A stretch of DNA of 64,000 nt from Pochonia chlamydosporia 170 (Eukaryota > Ascomycota > Sordariomycetes > Hypocreales > Clavicipitaceae): positions 744,001 to 808,000 of the forward strand of contig NC_035792.1 in NCBI RefSeq assembly GCF_001653235.2. Reading direction: 5' to 3'. This document shows, piece by piece, positions 1 through 10,746 of the stretch. The notes beneath the pieces were generated by a model that worked only from the letters and a program-made list of their open reading frames with translations, made no database searches and was not told where the DNA came from. Numbering within the stretch: the first letter of the stretch is position 1; each line of letters begins with the position of its first letter. The translations under genes and the position numbers were made by a program.

Positions 1-1864
1 CTGGCCATTGTCCTTAACGCGATAGAGCTCTTGTTGATCGAGCTACTTGACAAACTGGTAATAGTCTCCATGTTGCACTAAGATGAATATGAAATTGCTT
101 GGGAGCAGCTTTTCTCTGTGCCTTTGAAAGAGGTCGGAAGGCGTCTTGATTTTGCGAAAGCCGTTGATAGTGGCGCTCGTTGCTAATTCCGTGTATTCGA
201 CGCGGGACTCGGAAAGGGTGTTTGTTTAAAAGCACTGGCACATACCACTAATAGAATATTCTATAAATTTAAAGAAAGAAGTAAGCTAGCTCGAATACCA
301 TGCGTTACAATTAGGCTTACGATTCCTCCTAAAATAGTTCTTGAATTGTGCAAGGGCTCAAACGAAGCCAGGCCTATCTCTCCATCTTTCATCTCCGCCG
401 TCTGTTTTCCATTTCGCCAAGACAGTGTACTTCTTGCAAGCCAAGTGATATTGCTTTCCCGTCCCGTTTCCCATTGTCATCAGTGGATATACACCAAACA
501 CCGCCGATAATATATCGCGACGTTCCCTGCTATAAACGATTCAGATCACACCTCCAACCGATCGGAAAGCAAACAAGAAGGCTATATCATCTACGACATA
601 CCAGAATATCCGTGTCAACTTGTGATACGAATACAGCAAGACACTAAAAAGGCCCCGAATCTTATAACTAGGAAGCTACTATACCCTTTGACTATTTCTA
701 TTGCATTTTCGTGCGTGGCAAGTATTCCTTCTACTAGCATCAGGAACACTTCAAGAAGAAACGGGTATAACTTTTTTATTTGATATGGCTATCACACACT
801 TATGGTTATACCTCGCTCAGCACTCAGCTAGCCAAAAGCCAGGTATCTTTGCAAGTAAATCCCATTTAATTACCCTGCACATAGGCATGATCTTAATCAC
901 GTACATCATTCCCAACAATAACGACCTTGATGACAGCCAAGGGAACGGTGTTCCTCATATATCAGTCTATCTGTCAAGGGACAACTTTTACTCTCTGCAT
1001 TGGCGAAGTGCTCCCTTTGTTAGACCAAATGACCTAGCGATGATTTCATATTAATATCAGCCTGATATTATTATCCTGATATTACCCTTACTTTTTTGTA
1101 CAAGGATTACCAACTTCGTAGAGCAACAATCTAAACGAAAACAGACATCTCAGTATTAGCCATGTTTAGAAAGCGACTTGAGCTAACACAACCGGAACAT
1201 ACCAACTTCTATGTGGAAGTGGTCAATAATTCCAGTTTCCTAGCTCAGTATGGTTCCAATTACAGGTGTATGTATTCGTTCTCTACGCACCACTTCACAC
1301 AAAACATGCACCAGTCAAAAACAGCCAAGCACATAAACATCATAGTTATTCATACCAACAGTTACCATCCATCCATCCCACCCAAACTCCTCAAGGAATG
1401 CAGGCAAGGCCAAAGGTATCACACACCCACCGCAATAACCCATCCGCAATCGATCTAGGGAATGCCCAAGGCAAACAAAAAAAAAACCCCCCAAGTCCAA
1501 CGACAAGAAAAGACCGTCTGTACTGCTAACTGGATATAAACCAGCGAAACTCGATAACTGGTGTATCTGATGTAATTCAAAAATGCAAACTTGCTGATCC
1601 CAATGCTTATACAAAACTCCCGGGCGCCGAGTCGCGTCATCTGTCGTGATGCTGCACTCTGTGGAACAGAAAAGGATAAAAGGAAAACGAAAATAGTCTT
1701 CAGCTGGCCGCCGATTAAACACCCAACTTTTGAGTTTGGTCAAGTAGACCAAAAGTCGACCTGTTAGTCGAAGCTCGTACATGTTTCTCACTGTCTTCGC
1801 GTTGCTCAAGATGAAAGTCTGCGGATTGAATGCTGCGCTTGCTAAGTCAAGGCACGCGGTTTCG
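1..1864. other. Intergenic, no supported gene
   Basis: I see no coding sequence with recognisable family signatures here. Open frames are short, lack splice partners and show no domain motifs. Near 1055-1090 a short sequence (cctgatatta-like) is repeated about three times. The right part, next to the stop of the Ssh4-like gene at 1865, probably holds that gene's 3' untranslated region. Confidence 0.5.
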
Positions 1865-3496
1865 TCATGACCTGTTTGACGATTCTGATTCGGGGCTATC
1901 CCGTCGCTGTAATCCGGCGCCATCTCGAACTGCGTCACTGTAGCTTGGAACTGGTCCGTGATGTGGTTGCTGTTGCCCGGCGTTTTGTGTCCGTGGTGTT
2001 ACTGTAGCAGACGAATCACCACGGTTCCGGTTCATTACTCGTATCAAGGGTGTATTCTCCTCGCTATCGGTGCTGTATCGTCGACCATCTTCGGAGTCAG
2101 AGTGTGTTGGGCTCGCATAGTCTGGAGGCGGGTTGGTGGCATCTTCAAGGTGTAAATGCAGAGGATTCTCATCGTGATATTCCTCTTGATGTTCGGTGCT
2201 GTTGCTAGCTTCGCCGCCTTCGTCGTTTGGAACAAGCTGCGCAAGGGAGATGTCCGTTGGGCTTCGAACAGGGCCAGGGCTTGTTGGTGGAAGGACCCGA
2301 AAGTTTCCGCTTCGTGTACGACCATGGCTAGGATTCAAGTTGCTGCTGCCGCCAGTGACCCTGTAGGGCGAACCGCTGACGGATTGACGATGGGGATGCG
2401 TTTGGCCTGACGTTGCGCCATCCTTGGTACCCGTCTCCAACAGAATGCTTCCCTGCTCTGAGCCGTACGGCGGTGGTGGTGCCAAACTACCAGTAACAGG
2501 AGCCAGACCCCATTTCTTAACGTTGGCCTCGATAAACACAAAGCCAGACTGTCCCAGGTTGACGTGCACGATGGCAGGGCCATTTGCACCAATTGCCGGA
2601 AAAAAATTCTGCGATTTTAACCCATGAACCACCTCTTCATATCGTTTGCCGTTTCGAGTGAAGAAGACGGCCCCAGTCCTAGGTCTGTATCCAACGCCAA
2701 CAACATCGCCCTGGACCAGCTTCGGGGCATACGCCGTAGAGCTAAATGGTTGATTGTAGTGTCTAGAGCCGTCCGAGTGATAGGCAACCGAATACTTGTG
2801 ATAACCTAGGAGATATGTTAACACATGACGACGATCAGTTAGGCAACATAGCAACTGAGACATACCAGGCAATCGGAACAGCGGGTAAGGCTTCGTAGCC
2901 ATCCCGATGCTCAACAGGGTATTTTCAGGCTTCTCGTATATCTTGGCTTCCCAGTAATAGACGTCATTTTGCTTGGGAACAGGCAAGTTGCACATGACGG
3001 TACACTCCGAGTCAAAGAACTCGATCTCAGTACGCGCCTCGACGAAACAGTTGGCCACTTCCAGCTCGGGCTCAAACTCCCAAGCCGAAACGCCCTTCTC
3101 CTGAATAGCCAGATATTGCGAGAGCGAAATGTCCGTGGGAAGCGACTCGGGGGGATTTGCAGTGACAAAAGCTGCACAATGCGTCAGTTATAAGAACCGG
3201 TATGAATGCAAGGAGCACGCAGCGGAATACGACCTACCCTTTGCTCGGAGATACTCTGTCCGTGCCATGTCATCCATTGTCTCCAGGGCCTCTGCCTCTT
3301 CCCTCAAAAACGCCTGCTCGTCATCATATTCACCTGGTCTGCCTAGCCGATCGAGGATGATGCGCCCAGAGCCCGCACAGCCAGACGCCCAAAAGATGAA
3401 GACGACGAGCGCGATAAGAATTATAGACCCGAAGGAGGAAACCAGTCCGATGATGACGCCGGTAAAGGCAGAGGAGGGAGGATTGCTCAGAGTCAT
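1865..3496 (-). CDS. ssh4: Ssh4/Ear1-like SPRY-domain Rsp5 adaptor
   Basis: Single-pass endosomal/vacuolar membrane protein that in the yeast Ssh4/Ear1 family recruits the ubiquitin ligase Rsp5 to cargo for multivesicular-body sorting. Gene model: exons 3496-3238, 3171-2866 and 2805-1865 (501 aa), with introns 3237-3172 (gtaggt...gcag) and 2865-2806 (gtatgt...ctag); phases agree at both joins. The start at 3496 is followed by a hydrophobic anchor at about residues 12-36 (VIIGLVSSFGSIILIALVVF). A SPRY domain follows at about residues 125-300 (YWEAKIYEK, SIGMATKPYPLFRLPG, YHSDGSR, VGVGYRP, VFFTRNGK). The disordered tail carries PY-type sites for WW-domain binding (PPPPYG, PPPDYA, PSYSDA). Length is close to yeast Ssh4. 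The second intron is 60 bp with no stop, so an unspliced reading stays open. Family assignment is from motifs; the Rsp5 role is family knowledge. Confidence 0.9.
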
Positions 3497-5568
3497 GATG
3501 GAGAATTTGATGCGACCACCAGGCCGTCGCCTAGAAGATTACGTCTGGCCGTGCAAGACGACAGTGGCGGTGGCCGCGGCAAAAAGAGAATAAAAAGAGA
3601 AATGTTTGCAGCGCTATTTGATTGCTAACGGGACGCAAGATGCACGAATAGGTTGGCAGAAAGGTAGGAGTTGGCCGGTCGAGTGACGGGGGGATCACGA
3701 GGCTGGGTCGCTGGTCGTCGTCACCCAACAGCTGACTGTCGTCACTGGCGGTGGAGAGTGGGTGAGGCAGACGTCGTTCGAGGACGGAAATGGATCGAAA
3801 TTCGATGGCGAGCGAGGCGGAAAGGAAGATGAGGAATGAAGCGACCGCCAGCGGGATAAGAAGGAATCGGACGATTGTTGAAGGATTGCGAGTTGGAGTC
3901 TGGTGGTCTGAAGCGGATTGGGGATTGGGGATTGAGGAATGGAAAGCTGAGGTGAATGCGAGTGACTGGAGGTGAGGTGAGGTGGATCGTGGATGACGGA
4001 GGGCGGATTGGCCGGATTTGCCACAGACGAGACGAGTGGCAGAGCAGACTGGAGTCGAGGAACCAGTTGAAAAGGTCTGGCTGACTGGATGTCCGGTGGG
4101 CGGAGGCTGGTTCTCTAACTTTCCGCCAAGACTTAACCCAAGGGAGCACTTGAGATATGGATTGTGAAGCTAGGGTTGATGGATTGATTGAGTGACCACG
4201 TCAAATTGCAGCAGCCAAAACGAGCGACAAACAAAATATCAACAAAAGAAGGTTTGAAAGAAGAAGAAAAAAAATTGATTCAGCCAGCTCGGCAGCTGCA
4301 CGGCTAGGTTTGAAGAAACAGGAGGTTGATGGAGAGACGAGACAATGGGCCAACATTGAGACCTGGACGCATTGACTGGAATGGCCAGTGAGGCTGGTGA
4401 ATGCATGTGCAGTCCCAGCACCAGACCTCCGGCCAGACTCGGACCAGCCAGGCCACTCTTCAGCGCCCAACACACCGGCCGGGGCACCTGCATCCCCTAA
4501 ACATTCCCCTACGGCTCCTGTATCCCTCCAATGCTCAATGGTTGGCCTGCACGCCCCGCCAGCCCAACAGCCCCAAATGTGGAACCCGGGAGCTAAATCG
4601 TCAAACACAACCCTCTCGATACATTCATGCCCCACTATCCGCTAGCACCACAATGAATTTACCATACATTCTCTATCATGTCTCCACAGCCACAAGTACC
4701 GGTAACATGGCCCTCGAAAGCGGGGCATCATCCATATCACTCCAAGCTGTGCCTCTTGCATTACTCAGTATGATGCCAACATGTCAATGAGATGAAAAGC
4801 CCTAATCAATATCCTCGCCGCCAACATCATCCCCCATCTAATAAACCCAATTCCAAGAAATTCCTCCCTTCCAAATGCAGCACTACTCGTGCCACTCCGT
4901 GCCAAACCGCTCCGGCAACAAACGCCAGACTCATGTTTCAGCAAGCGCCCTAGTTTCACCAGCCAGCCAACATGTTCGCGACCATGACAGCGAGCAAACT
5001 TAAATATAGAACATGTCTCGTTACATCTATAGTGCTGTCGACAATTCATGCGTAGCTAGATGTCCCCGGCTTTGACAGTGATTTGGACGACTGGAACTAG
5101 ACAGGCCGTATGGTGCCAGCGAATACACCATACGAGCGTGGCATCTCCAGCACCAATTGACCACTTTGCTTGATACAGGAAAGCACCAGGACCAGGCTGT
5201 CGATACCAAGCAAGTACGTGGCATTGCTGTGTGGTCTAGTCCAAATTGCATTCATGCGGCACCATTCCCGCCCAAATTAGTTCAACTCCCGGGTCGGTTC
5301 GACGATAGTTACTTCCCCTACCATGTTTATCATCATGGGCGTCGGGCGAGATTGGTTGATAATTCAATTCACTAAATCTAATCCAATGCATTGCTCGTGC
5401 TATCGTAAAGCATTGAACATAACCTACATGGTACAAGTTCCCGTTTATGACATCGCCAATTTGATCCATTTCCGAAAGTAAATCAAGCAATGCCTGCCAA
5501 TCTGTTGCAAAAGCTGCCGCTTCCTTCATCATCCACTTCTCCTTCAGCACATGCATTTCCCACCCCTC
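3497..5568. other. Intergenic / promoter region of the Ssh4-like gene
   Basis: About 2 kb between the start of the Ssh4-like gene (reading left) and the 3' end of the next minus-strand gene. Open frames here are low-complexity and have no domain signatures. The stretch at about 3500-4200 is the probable promoter and 5' leader of the Ssh4-like gene. I see no supported gene. Confidence 0.5.
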
Positions 5569-6672
5569 TTACAAGCCATCATCCTCCGTCCTTCCACGTC
5601 TGTAGCCACCACGTCTGGCTCTTCTCTCCTCACGCTGCTGCTCTCTATAAGCTCTGGAATCGGGCGAGTGGTGTGGCCTCACGCCCAAGTCACTTCCCTC
5701 CAACAAGCTTTCACTGGCGTTGCTCTCCGAGGCTCCAGGTCGATTGTAGCTGAAGTCCCGTCGTGAAACTCTGCTCTCGTCCCTCAGGCGCCGAGCTTCG
5801 GCACGGATACGTTCTGACTCTCGCTCAGCGTTGCGGTCAGCCGTAGAGTACACCTTCCGAATGGCCGCAGGCTTCTTGGTAGGAGTTGTGGTCGGCGTAG
5901 TTTGGCGATTGGAAAGCAGTTCAGATGAAACAGTCGAGTCCGTAGGGTTGGTCGAGCCGTCCCATTGTGAACCCTCCGACTCCTTATTCAACCCGCCAAC
6001 ACGGGCTGGCTTCTCGTGTCGGTAGCTACGCAGCTCCTTCTTGGCTTCCTTCTCAGCCATCTCATCAGTCACGCCTTCGTTGCCAACGTGACGCTTTGAA
6101 CTGCGCTTCTCGCCCCGCCTCTTGCGGCGTTCCCTGTCTCTCTGATCCTGCTTCATCCTACGCTTTTCCCTGGCCGCAATATCGCTAGCACCAGCTGTGA
6201 CACCGCTCAGTGCCGTGCTCTCTGTAACCACCGTAGTGCCATCGTCGTCTGCCACATCCTTGTATACGCTCCCGCCCCCAAGATTCGTGGACCGTGTGGC
6301 CCCAGACAGAAGCGTGCCGTTGGGACCCTTCCGTCTCAAAACTGTCGACTTGTATTCTTCCCAGTCATTTTCTTTGAAGTGGAAGCCGCCATTCTTAGCC
6401 CAAAAGAAGAACCAAATTCCCGTAACAACGAAAGCCACACCGATGAGGGCAAATAGAACAAAAAACCCAACGTTGCTTATATCATGAGGATCCAACACAC
6501 CGTGCGAAGGATCTGTAGTTGGGGTGTGTTTTTCGTCTCTAGCAAAGACACGACGAGCCTCTCCAAGAGGGCCATCTACTGATCCCGAAGTGCCATCAGC
6601 AGCAGTAACGACATCGGCCGTAGTCGTGATCACGCTCCGGAGAGATCGCGCCAAAGTGAACACTGGAGCCAT
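5569..6672 (-). CDS. Conserved single-pass membrane protein, unknown function
   Basis: 367-residue single-exon frame. Residues 1-65 are a polar N-terminal segment without a clear cleavable signal. A strong hydrophobic anchor follows at about residues 70-93 (VGFFVLFALIGVAFVVTGIWFFF), then a long charged tail. The tail has a basic, coiled-coil-like arginine/lysine-rich segment at about 170-215 (REKRRMKQDQRDRERRKRR), a Thr/Pro-rich stretch, and a C-terminal Arg-rich segment (RAYREQQREERRARRGGY). The start at 6672 is the first Met of the frame and leaves the whole anchor intact. I do not recognise a named family; a small Pezizomycotina-specific membrane protein is most likely. The even codon usage and the membrane anchor support a real gene. 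Confidence 0.75.
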   Translation of the reverse strand: MAPVFTLARSLRSVITTTADVVTAADGTSGSVDGPLGEARRVFARDEKHTPTTDPSHGVLDPHDISNVGFFVLFALIGVAFVVTGIWFFFWAKNGGFHFKENDWEEYKSTVLRRKGPNGTLLSGATRSTNLGGGSVYKDVADDDGTTVVTESTALSGVTAGASDIAAREKRRMKQDQRDRERRKRRGEKRSSKRHVGNEGVTDEMAEKEAKKELRSYRHEKPARVGGLNKESEGSQWDGSTNPTDSTVSSELLSNRQTTPTTTPTKKPAAIRKVYSTADRNAERESERIRAEARRLRDESRVSRRDFSYNRPGASESNASESLLEGSDLGVRPHHSPDSRAYREQQREERRARRGGYRRGRTEDDGL

Positions 6673-8889
6673 AATGCTATTCGTCCAGATTCAGGAATGT
6701 AGTCGTCTCTCCGGGTCGCAGGATTGATAGTCCCGAGTTGTCGGTACAGAGAGCCCCCCGGAGGGTGCTCTGGAATGTCAAACGAGGATCAGTCGCCGTA
6801 TACCCTCGTCCGGAAAGTGGAGGGAAAATGTGGTCGATAAACTGGCTGCTTCGATTACACTTGTGGATTTGTGAAGGAAATGTTGATCGTGTTGTAAAGG
6901 ATTGAACCCTCAAGTGTTCAATAATAGAATTGATGTTCTCGTAACATTGGAGAAAGGATGGTGCAGATGACCAGTCGCTCCTGCCTGGGGTCTGCTCTGT
7001 TCCTATAGAAACCGCCGGTGGTCAAAAGTCTCGGGGCTGGGGTCATCGGCCTGAGGAGGTTGGGCGCACCAACTTGCACGCGTCAAACTTCACCCACGCA
7101 ACTGTACGCAGTGACTGAACACAAAATGAGCTATCCTATGGATGTATCATCTATTAAATGGTTGCTGTCTTTTTTTACTCTTCTTTTTTACTTTTGCCCA
7201 TTGAAACTCCGAAGTTTACTACGCTGTGCAGCTCAAAACCGGAACTGCTCTGCCTGCCTTGCTGCATCTTGTGCAGGCTCATGGACCCACGGATGACGCA
7301 AAAGTAAACAAGGCAGGGGCTGACCGGGCAACCGCCACACCAACAGCAAGACATGCACCGTCAAAATGTGTAATATGCAAGCATCTATTCCGCACATGCA
7401 CGGAGTTCGCTTCCAACAATGCCGCAGCAGATAATTAACACATACTCTTCATGCATAGGGCGTAGCGTGACGGTCTGGCATCTTATTTATCGCACAAAAT
7501 ACTTTTTCTACCACGCCAGCCGCCGTCCATTCTCGCAACCACCACTCCACAAACAAGTTCTTGCACAAATGGTATGCCATCTACCCAACGGGTTACCTTC
7601 ATTGGCCCTTCTGCCCAAGACCTCATGGCAAACAGCTCGCTACTTTGCCAGACTTTGGTTTCAGCCATCGCCTCCGTGTCAGAGAATATGAGCAACCAAG
7701 GTCCGCCATTTCGCAAGGCATCCCGCCATTATCGTAGCTGCCAATGAATATCAATCTGAACCTCCACTGTATCTGACAAAATCATCTATCAAGCCCCGGA
7801 GCTTGGCAGCAGAACAATAGTAATAGAGAAACATGAAATAATGTAGATGGCTTCCCAGTTGTAGCAAAAACAAAACGCGCAACGGGCCCTAGAGAGTGAG
7901 AGGGTGTGAACCCCCATTGCCCATACAGTCTATATCGCTATGGTGGTATGGAGTGGCAAGGAAATACATAACGAGGCTCCTCACCAGAGTCTGCCGACTC
8001 TTGCATCGCATCGCATCGCATCGCATCGCATCGCATCGCATTGCTGCTCTCGCAATCTGACGCAAGCACACGGCCTGACTCTGGAGCGGTCAGAATTATG
8101 TGACTCATAGAAAAACAGGTAGAAGTAACAAAATGGTGGAAACGAAAAGAAACCAATCACGGCCAACGAAGCACCGCATTTGGCCACCAAGTTCCAGCTT
8201 TCCCCCGGGAAAGAGAATCGCCATGCACATTGGTGCTCAAACCATTACGGCTTACTTCTATCCGTCGTACAATCTGATACTCGTCGTACAATCAACCAAA
8301 TCGCATATCACCCCTAAACAACCTGAGTTGTGTAGTGAAGACATGAGGGCGATTGACAGAGAGCGTTGCCGTACATGTCCAACATCTTTTTTTGATGATA
8401 AACGCAAAACAGCCAAAAGGAAAAGTGACAAATGAAGAAAATCAGACAATAGGAAAATATATACCAGAGGGTAGAAGAAAAAAAAACGTCCTCTTTCATT
8501 GCCAATAGTTGGGGTATCAAGCTTTCCTTATCTGCCATTAACGGTGCCAGGGAAATGGCAGCCAATAATATTATCAGTAGGGCGAAATCGTGCATGTGAC
8601 AAGTGGCAAGAACCATTTGCTCGAAGACCAGCATCGATATCACAATCGCCGAATGCCCAAGTGTTTTGCAGCAGAAAAGAGAACAGAACCGAAGAAAATA
8701 GCAACGCTCGCTTTGGCTGAGAGTAAAACAAGAAAAGGGGGAAGGGGCATATCCCAAGGCTACCCAGCAAGAATAACTAGCATTGATGAAATCGCACAAA
8801 AGTGGAATTGAAGCAAGTCGCCTTTTGAATGTTTGAGTCGTCAACATCATCATCGAAATCGTAAATCGTCGTCGTCGAGCGGTTTAGTG
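6673..8889. other. Intergenic, no supported gene
   Basis: About 2.2 kb upstream of the membrane-protein gene and downstream of the proline-rich protein gene. Frames of 70-180 codons occur, but they have the composition of chance frames (Cys/Ser/His-rich, no domains). Contains a short pentanucleotide array at 8003-8037. Confidence 0.5.
8003..8037. repeat. (GCATC)7 microsatellite
   Basis: Seven uninterrupted copies of the pentamer gcatc, followed by a degenerate eighth copy (gcatt). It lies in intergenic DNA and is not within any supported gene. Confidence 0.95.
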
Positions 8890-10746
8890 TCAAAAATATC
8901 CCCCGGGAAAGTCATAAGGAGCATGGCTTGGCGCATATCCTCTGCTCTGCGAATCAGACTGGCTTGGATCTCGCGGGCGGTGAGGGAGAGCCCGATGATC
9001 CAACCGACTACGCGAATCCTCAAGTTGGGGATAAATCATTGTGGCCCTGTCACTCCCAGTGCGTGGGCCACTCTGCCGGGTGGTAAAGGTAATCTCGCCG
9101 CCGTCCTCGCACTCAATCTCAGCGCCGGGCACGCGAACCCGGGCACCTCCAGAGACTTTGATGGTGAAGTCGTCGCTGTTGAAGGAAGTCCGTGTGAGTC
9201 CGGTTGCGTTGCTTTGCCTGTACTCGCTGTCATCACGGCTAGCACTGCTACGGGTGGAGCGGCTGCTAGCTACTGCACCACGTTTGCTGGCTTTGCGCAA
9301 TGTCTCAGCAGTTAATTTCACCGGCGCACCCCCACTGACGGCTTCCTGATACTTCAAAGCATCAGTATATTTCTGGTCCTCAAGACTAACACCACCAGAA
9401 GGCAGGGCGGATCCATACATGGACGCTCGTCGACCTCGGCTTGTGGCTGGAACGATGTCATAATCATGATGATCGTACGCCACAGAGCTGCGTCGTGAGC
9501 GAGGCCGAGGCACAACTGCATGCCTTTGATCGAACGAGGCATTCGGTGAGATATCATGGAAGAGACCGTCATCACCCAAAAAGTCGTCATCATCATACGG
9601 CGATTGGTCGACAAATCCTACGGATCTTCGGTGAGTCGGTGGAGGTCTAGACTGACTTTGCCGTGAAGGAGGACGTTGTGATGGTGGCGGACGATACGGT
9701 GTCGACTGTGGCATTGCAGACTGCGGGCGAATGGGAATATGCTCTGGCGGTGGCATACGTTTCCGGTCGTCTTCTGCCCGCTTTGCCTTTGACGGTCGAT
9801 GAGTTACTCGGGGTGGGGGAGGCGTTTCGTCGAATATCTCTTCGTAATCATAGTAGTCAAGTGCCGGGGGAGGGGGTGGCGGCGGCGGTTTCTGATATGC
9901 CATCGCAGATGATGGACGAGTTTCAAACCGGGACCTCAAGTGACTATGAGGATTTGCCGCAACCCCGGCAGCATCAAAATATCCCGCTGGAGGCCCAACA
10001 GGAGATGGCGGAGGAGGCCCAGCGAAACCACCTGGTGAAGCTCCCTGTCCTGGCCACGGAGGAGGGGGATATGACCCGATGGGAAACCCCGCAGGCGGAT
10101 GGTGCGAAGGAAACCAAGGCATATTCATAGGACCTGGTCGGGTAGGTTGGCCGGCATAATAGCTCGCAGGTCGTGTCTGCGCCCGTGGCCGATTGCCTGC
10201 AACGGCAGGTTGCTGCACACCGTAATTTGCTGGATTATCGACATGGCCTCGTTTGTACATCTGCTGGATGACTGGTTGCGTGGCGGTTTGCTTCAAGGAA
10301 GTTGGGCGCTGCTTCCGTAATGGTCGTGAGTCTTGATCTTTTGCCTTTGCCTTTGACCTTGCTGGGGCGGCGGCTCGCCTATCCTCTTCTTCCTCCCTCA
10401 ATCTGCGTTCCATTCTCTTTCGTTCTTGGTCACGAGCTCTGAGTTCTGGGTCACCGCTTTCTCTTTCAGAGGGTCGCCGAGAAAGAGGTCTACCCTTCTT
10501 ATCTGGCAACGAGCCGTGCGAGCCGGATTCGTCGAAGCTGACGCTGGCAGAGGAAGATCTTGAGTTGACCGGCCGTCTGTCGGAGCGCGATTTTCCAGTG
10601 TTGGGCTGAATTTTGATCGGGCTCATGCGTGCTTCTGACATTGCATATTTGCGAGTGGCTTCAATGCCATTGATGGCACTTCCCGAGTCGTCGTCCACGT
10701 CCTCTACATGTGCTACATGGGAGTGACTCCTAGAGCTCGAAGACAT
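8890..10746 (-). CDS. Disordered proline/arginine-rich protein, unknown function
   Basis: 618-residue single-exon frame starting MSSSSRSHSH. Almost all of it is low-complexity: Ser/Arg-rich N-terminus, an acidic-basic segment at about 125-145 (RMERRLREEEEDRRA), and a long Pro/Gly/Tyr-rich middle (about 190-360; PPPPPPPPALDYYDYEE at about 293). A more structured C-terminal part (about 460-590) includes LEDQKYTDALKYQEAVSG, LTAETLRKASKR and a hydrophobic-alternating piece FTIKVSGGARVRVPGAEIECEDGGEITF that could be a small beta domain. No catalytic motif. It resembles widely conserved but unnamed Pezizomycotina proteins; I do not assign a function. The coherent C-terminal segment argues for a real gene. 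Confidence 0.8.
   Translation of the reverse strand: MSSSSRSHSHVAHVEDVDDDSGSAINGIEATRKYAMSEARMSPIKIQPNTGKSRSDRRPVNSRSSSASVSFDESGSHGSLPDKKGRPLSRRPSERESGDPELRARDQERKRMERRLREEEEDRRAAAPARSKAKAKDQDSRPLRKQRPTSLKQTATQPVIQQMYKRGHVDNPANYGVQQPAVAGNRPRAQTRPASYYAGQPTRPGPMNMPWFPSHHPPAGFPIGSYPPPPWPGQGASPGGFAGPPPPSPVGPPAGYFDAAGVAANPHSHLRSRFETRPSSAMAYQKPPPPPPPPALDYYDYEEIFDETPPPPRVTHRPSKAKRAEDDRKRMPPPEHIPIRPQSAMPQSTPYRPPPSQRPPSRQSQSRPPPTHRRSVGFVDQSPYDDDDFLGDDGLFHDISPNASFDQRHAVVPRPRSRRSSVAYDHHDYDIVPATSRGRRASMYGSALPSGGVSLEDQKYTDALKYQEAVSGGAPVKLTAETLRKASKRGAVASSRSTRSSASRDDSEYRQSNATGLTRTSFNSDDFTIKVSGGARVRVPGAEIECEDGGEITFTTRQSGPRTGSDRATMIYPQLEDSRSRLDHRALPHRPRDPSQSDSQSRGYAPSHAPYDFPGGYF

Noticed and set aside
8003..8037. 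CRISPR-like array
   Set aside because: Simple pentamer microsatellite without spacers; a eukaryotic genome.
8314..8853. 179-codon minus-strand open frame with hydrophobic stretches
   Set aside because: Looks membrane-like only because of T-rich DNA; contains no recognisable transporter or receptor motif.
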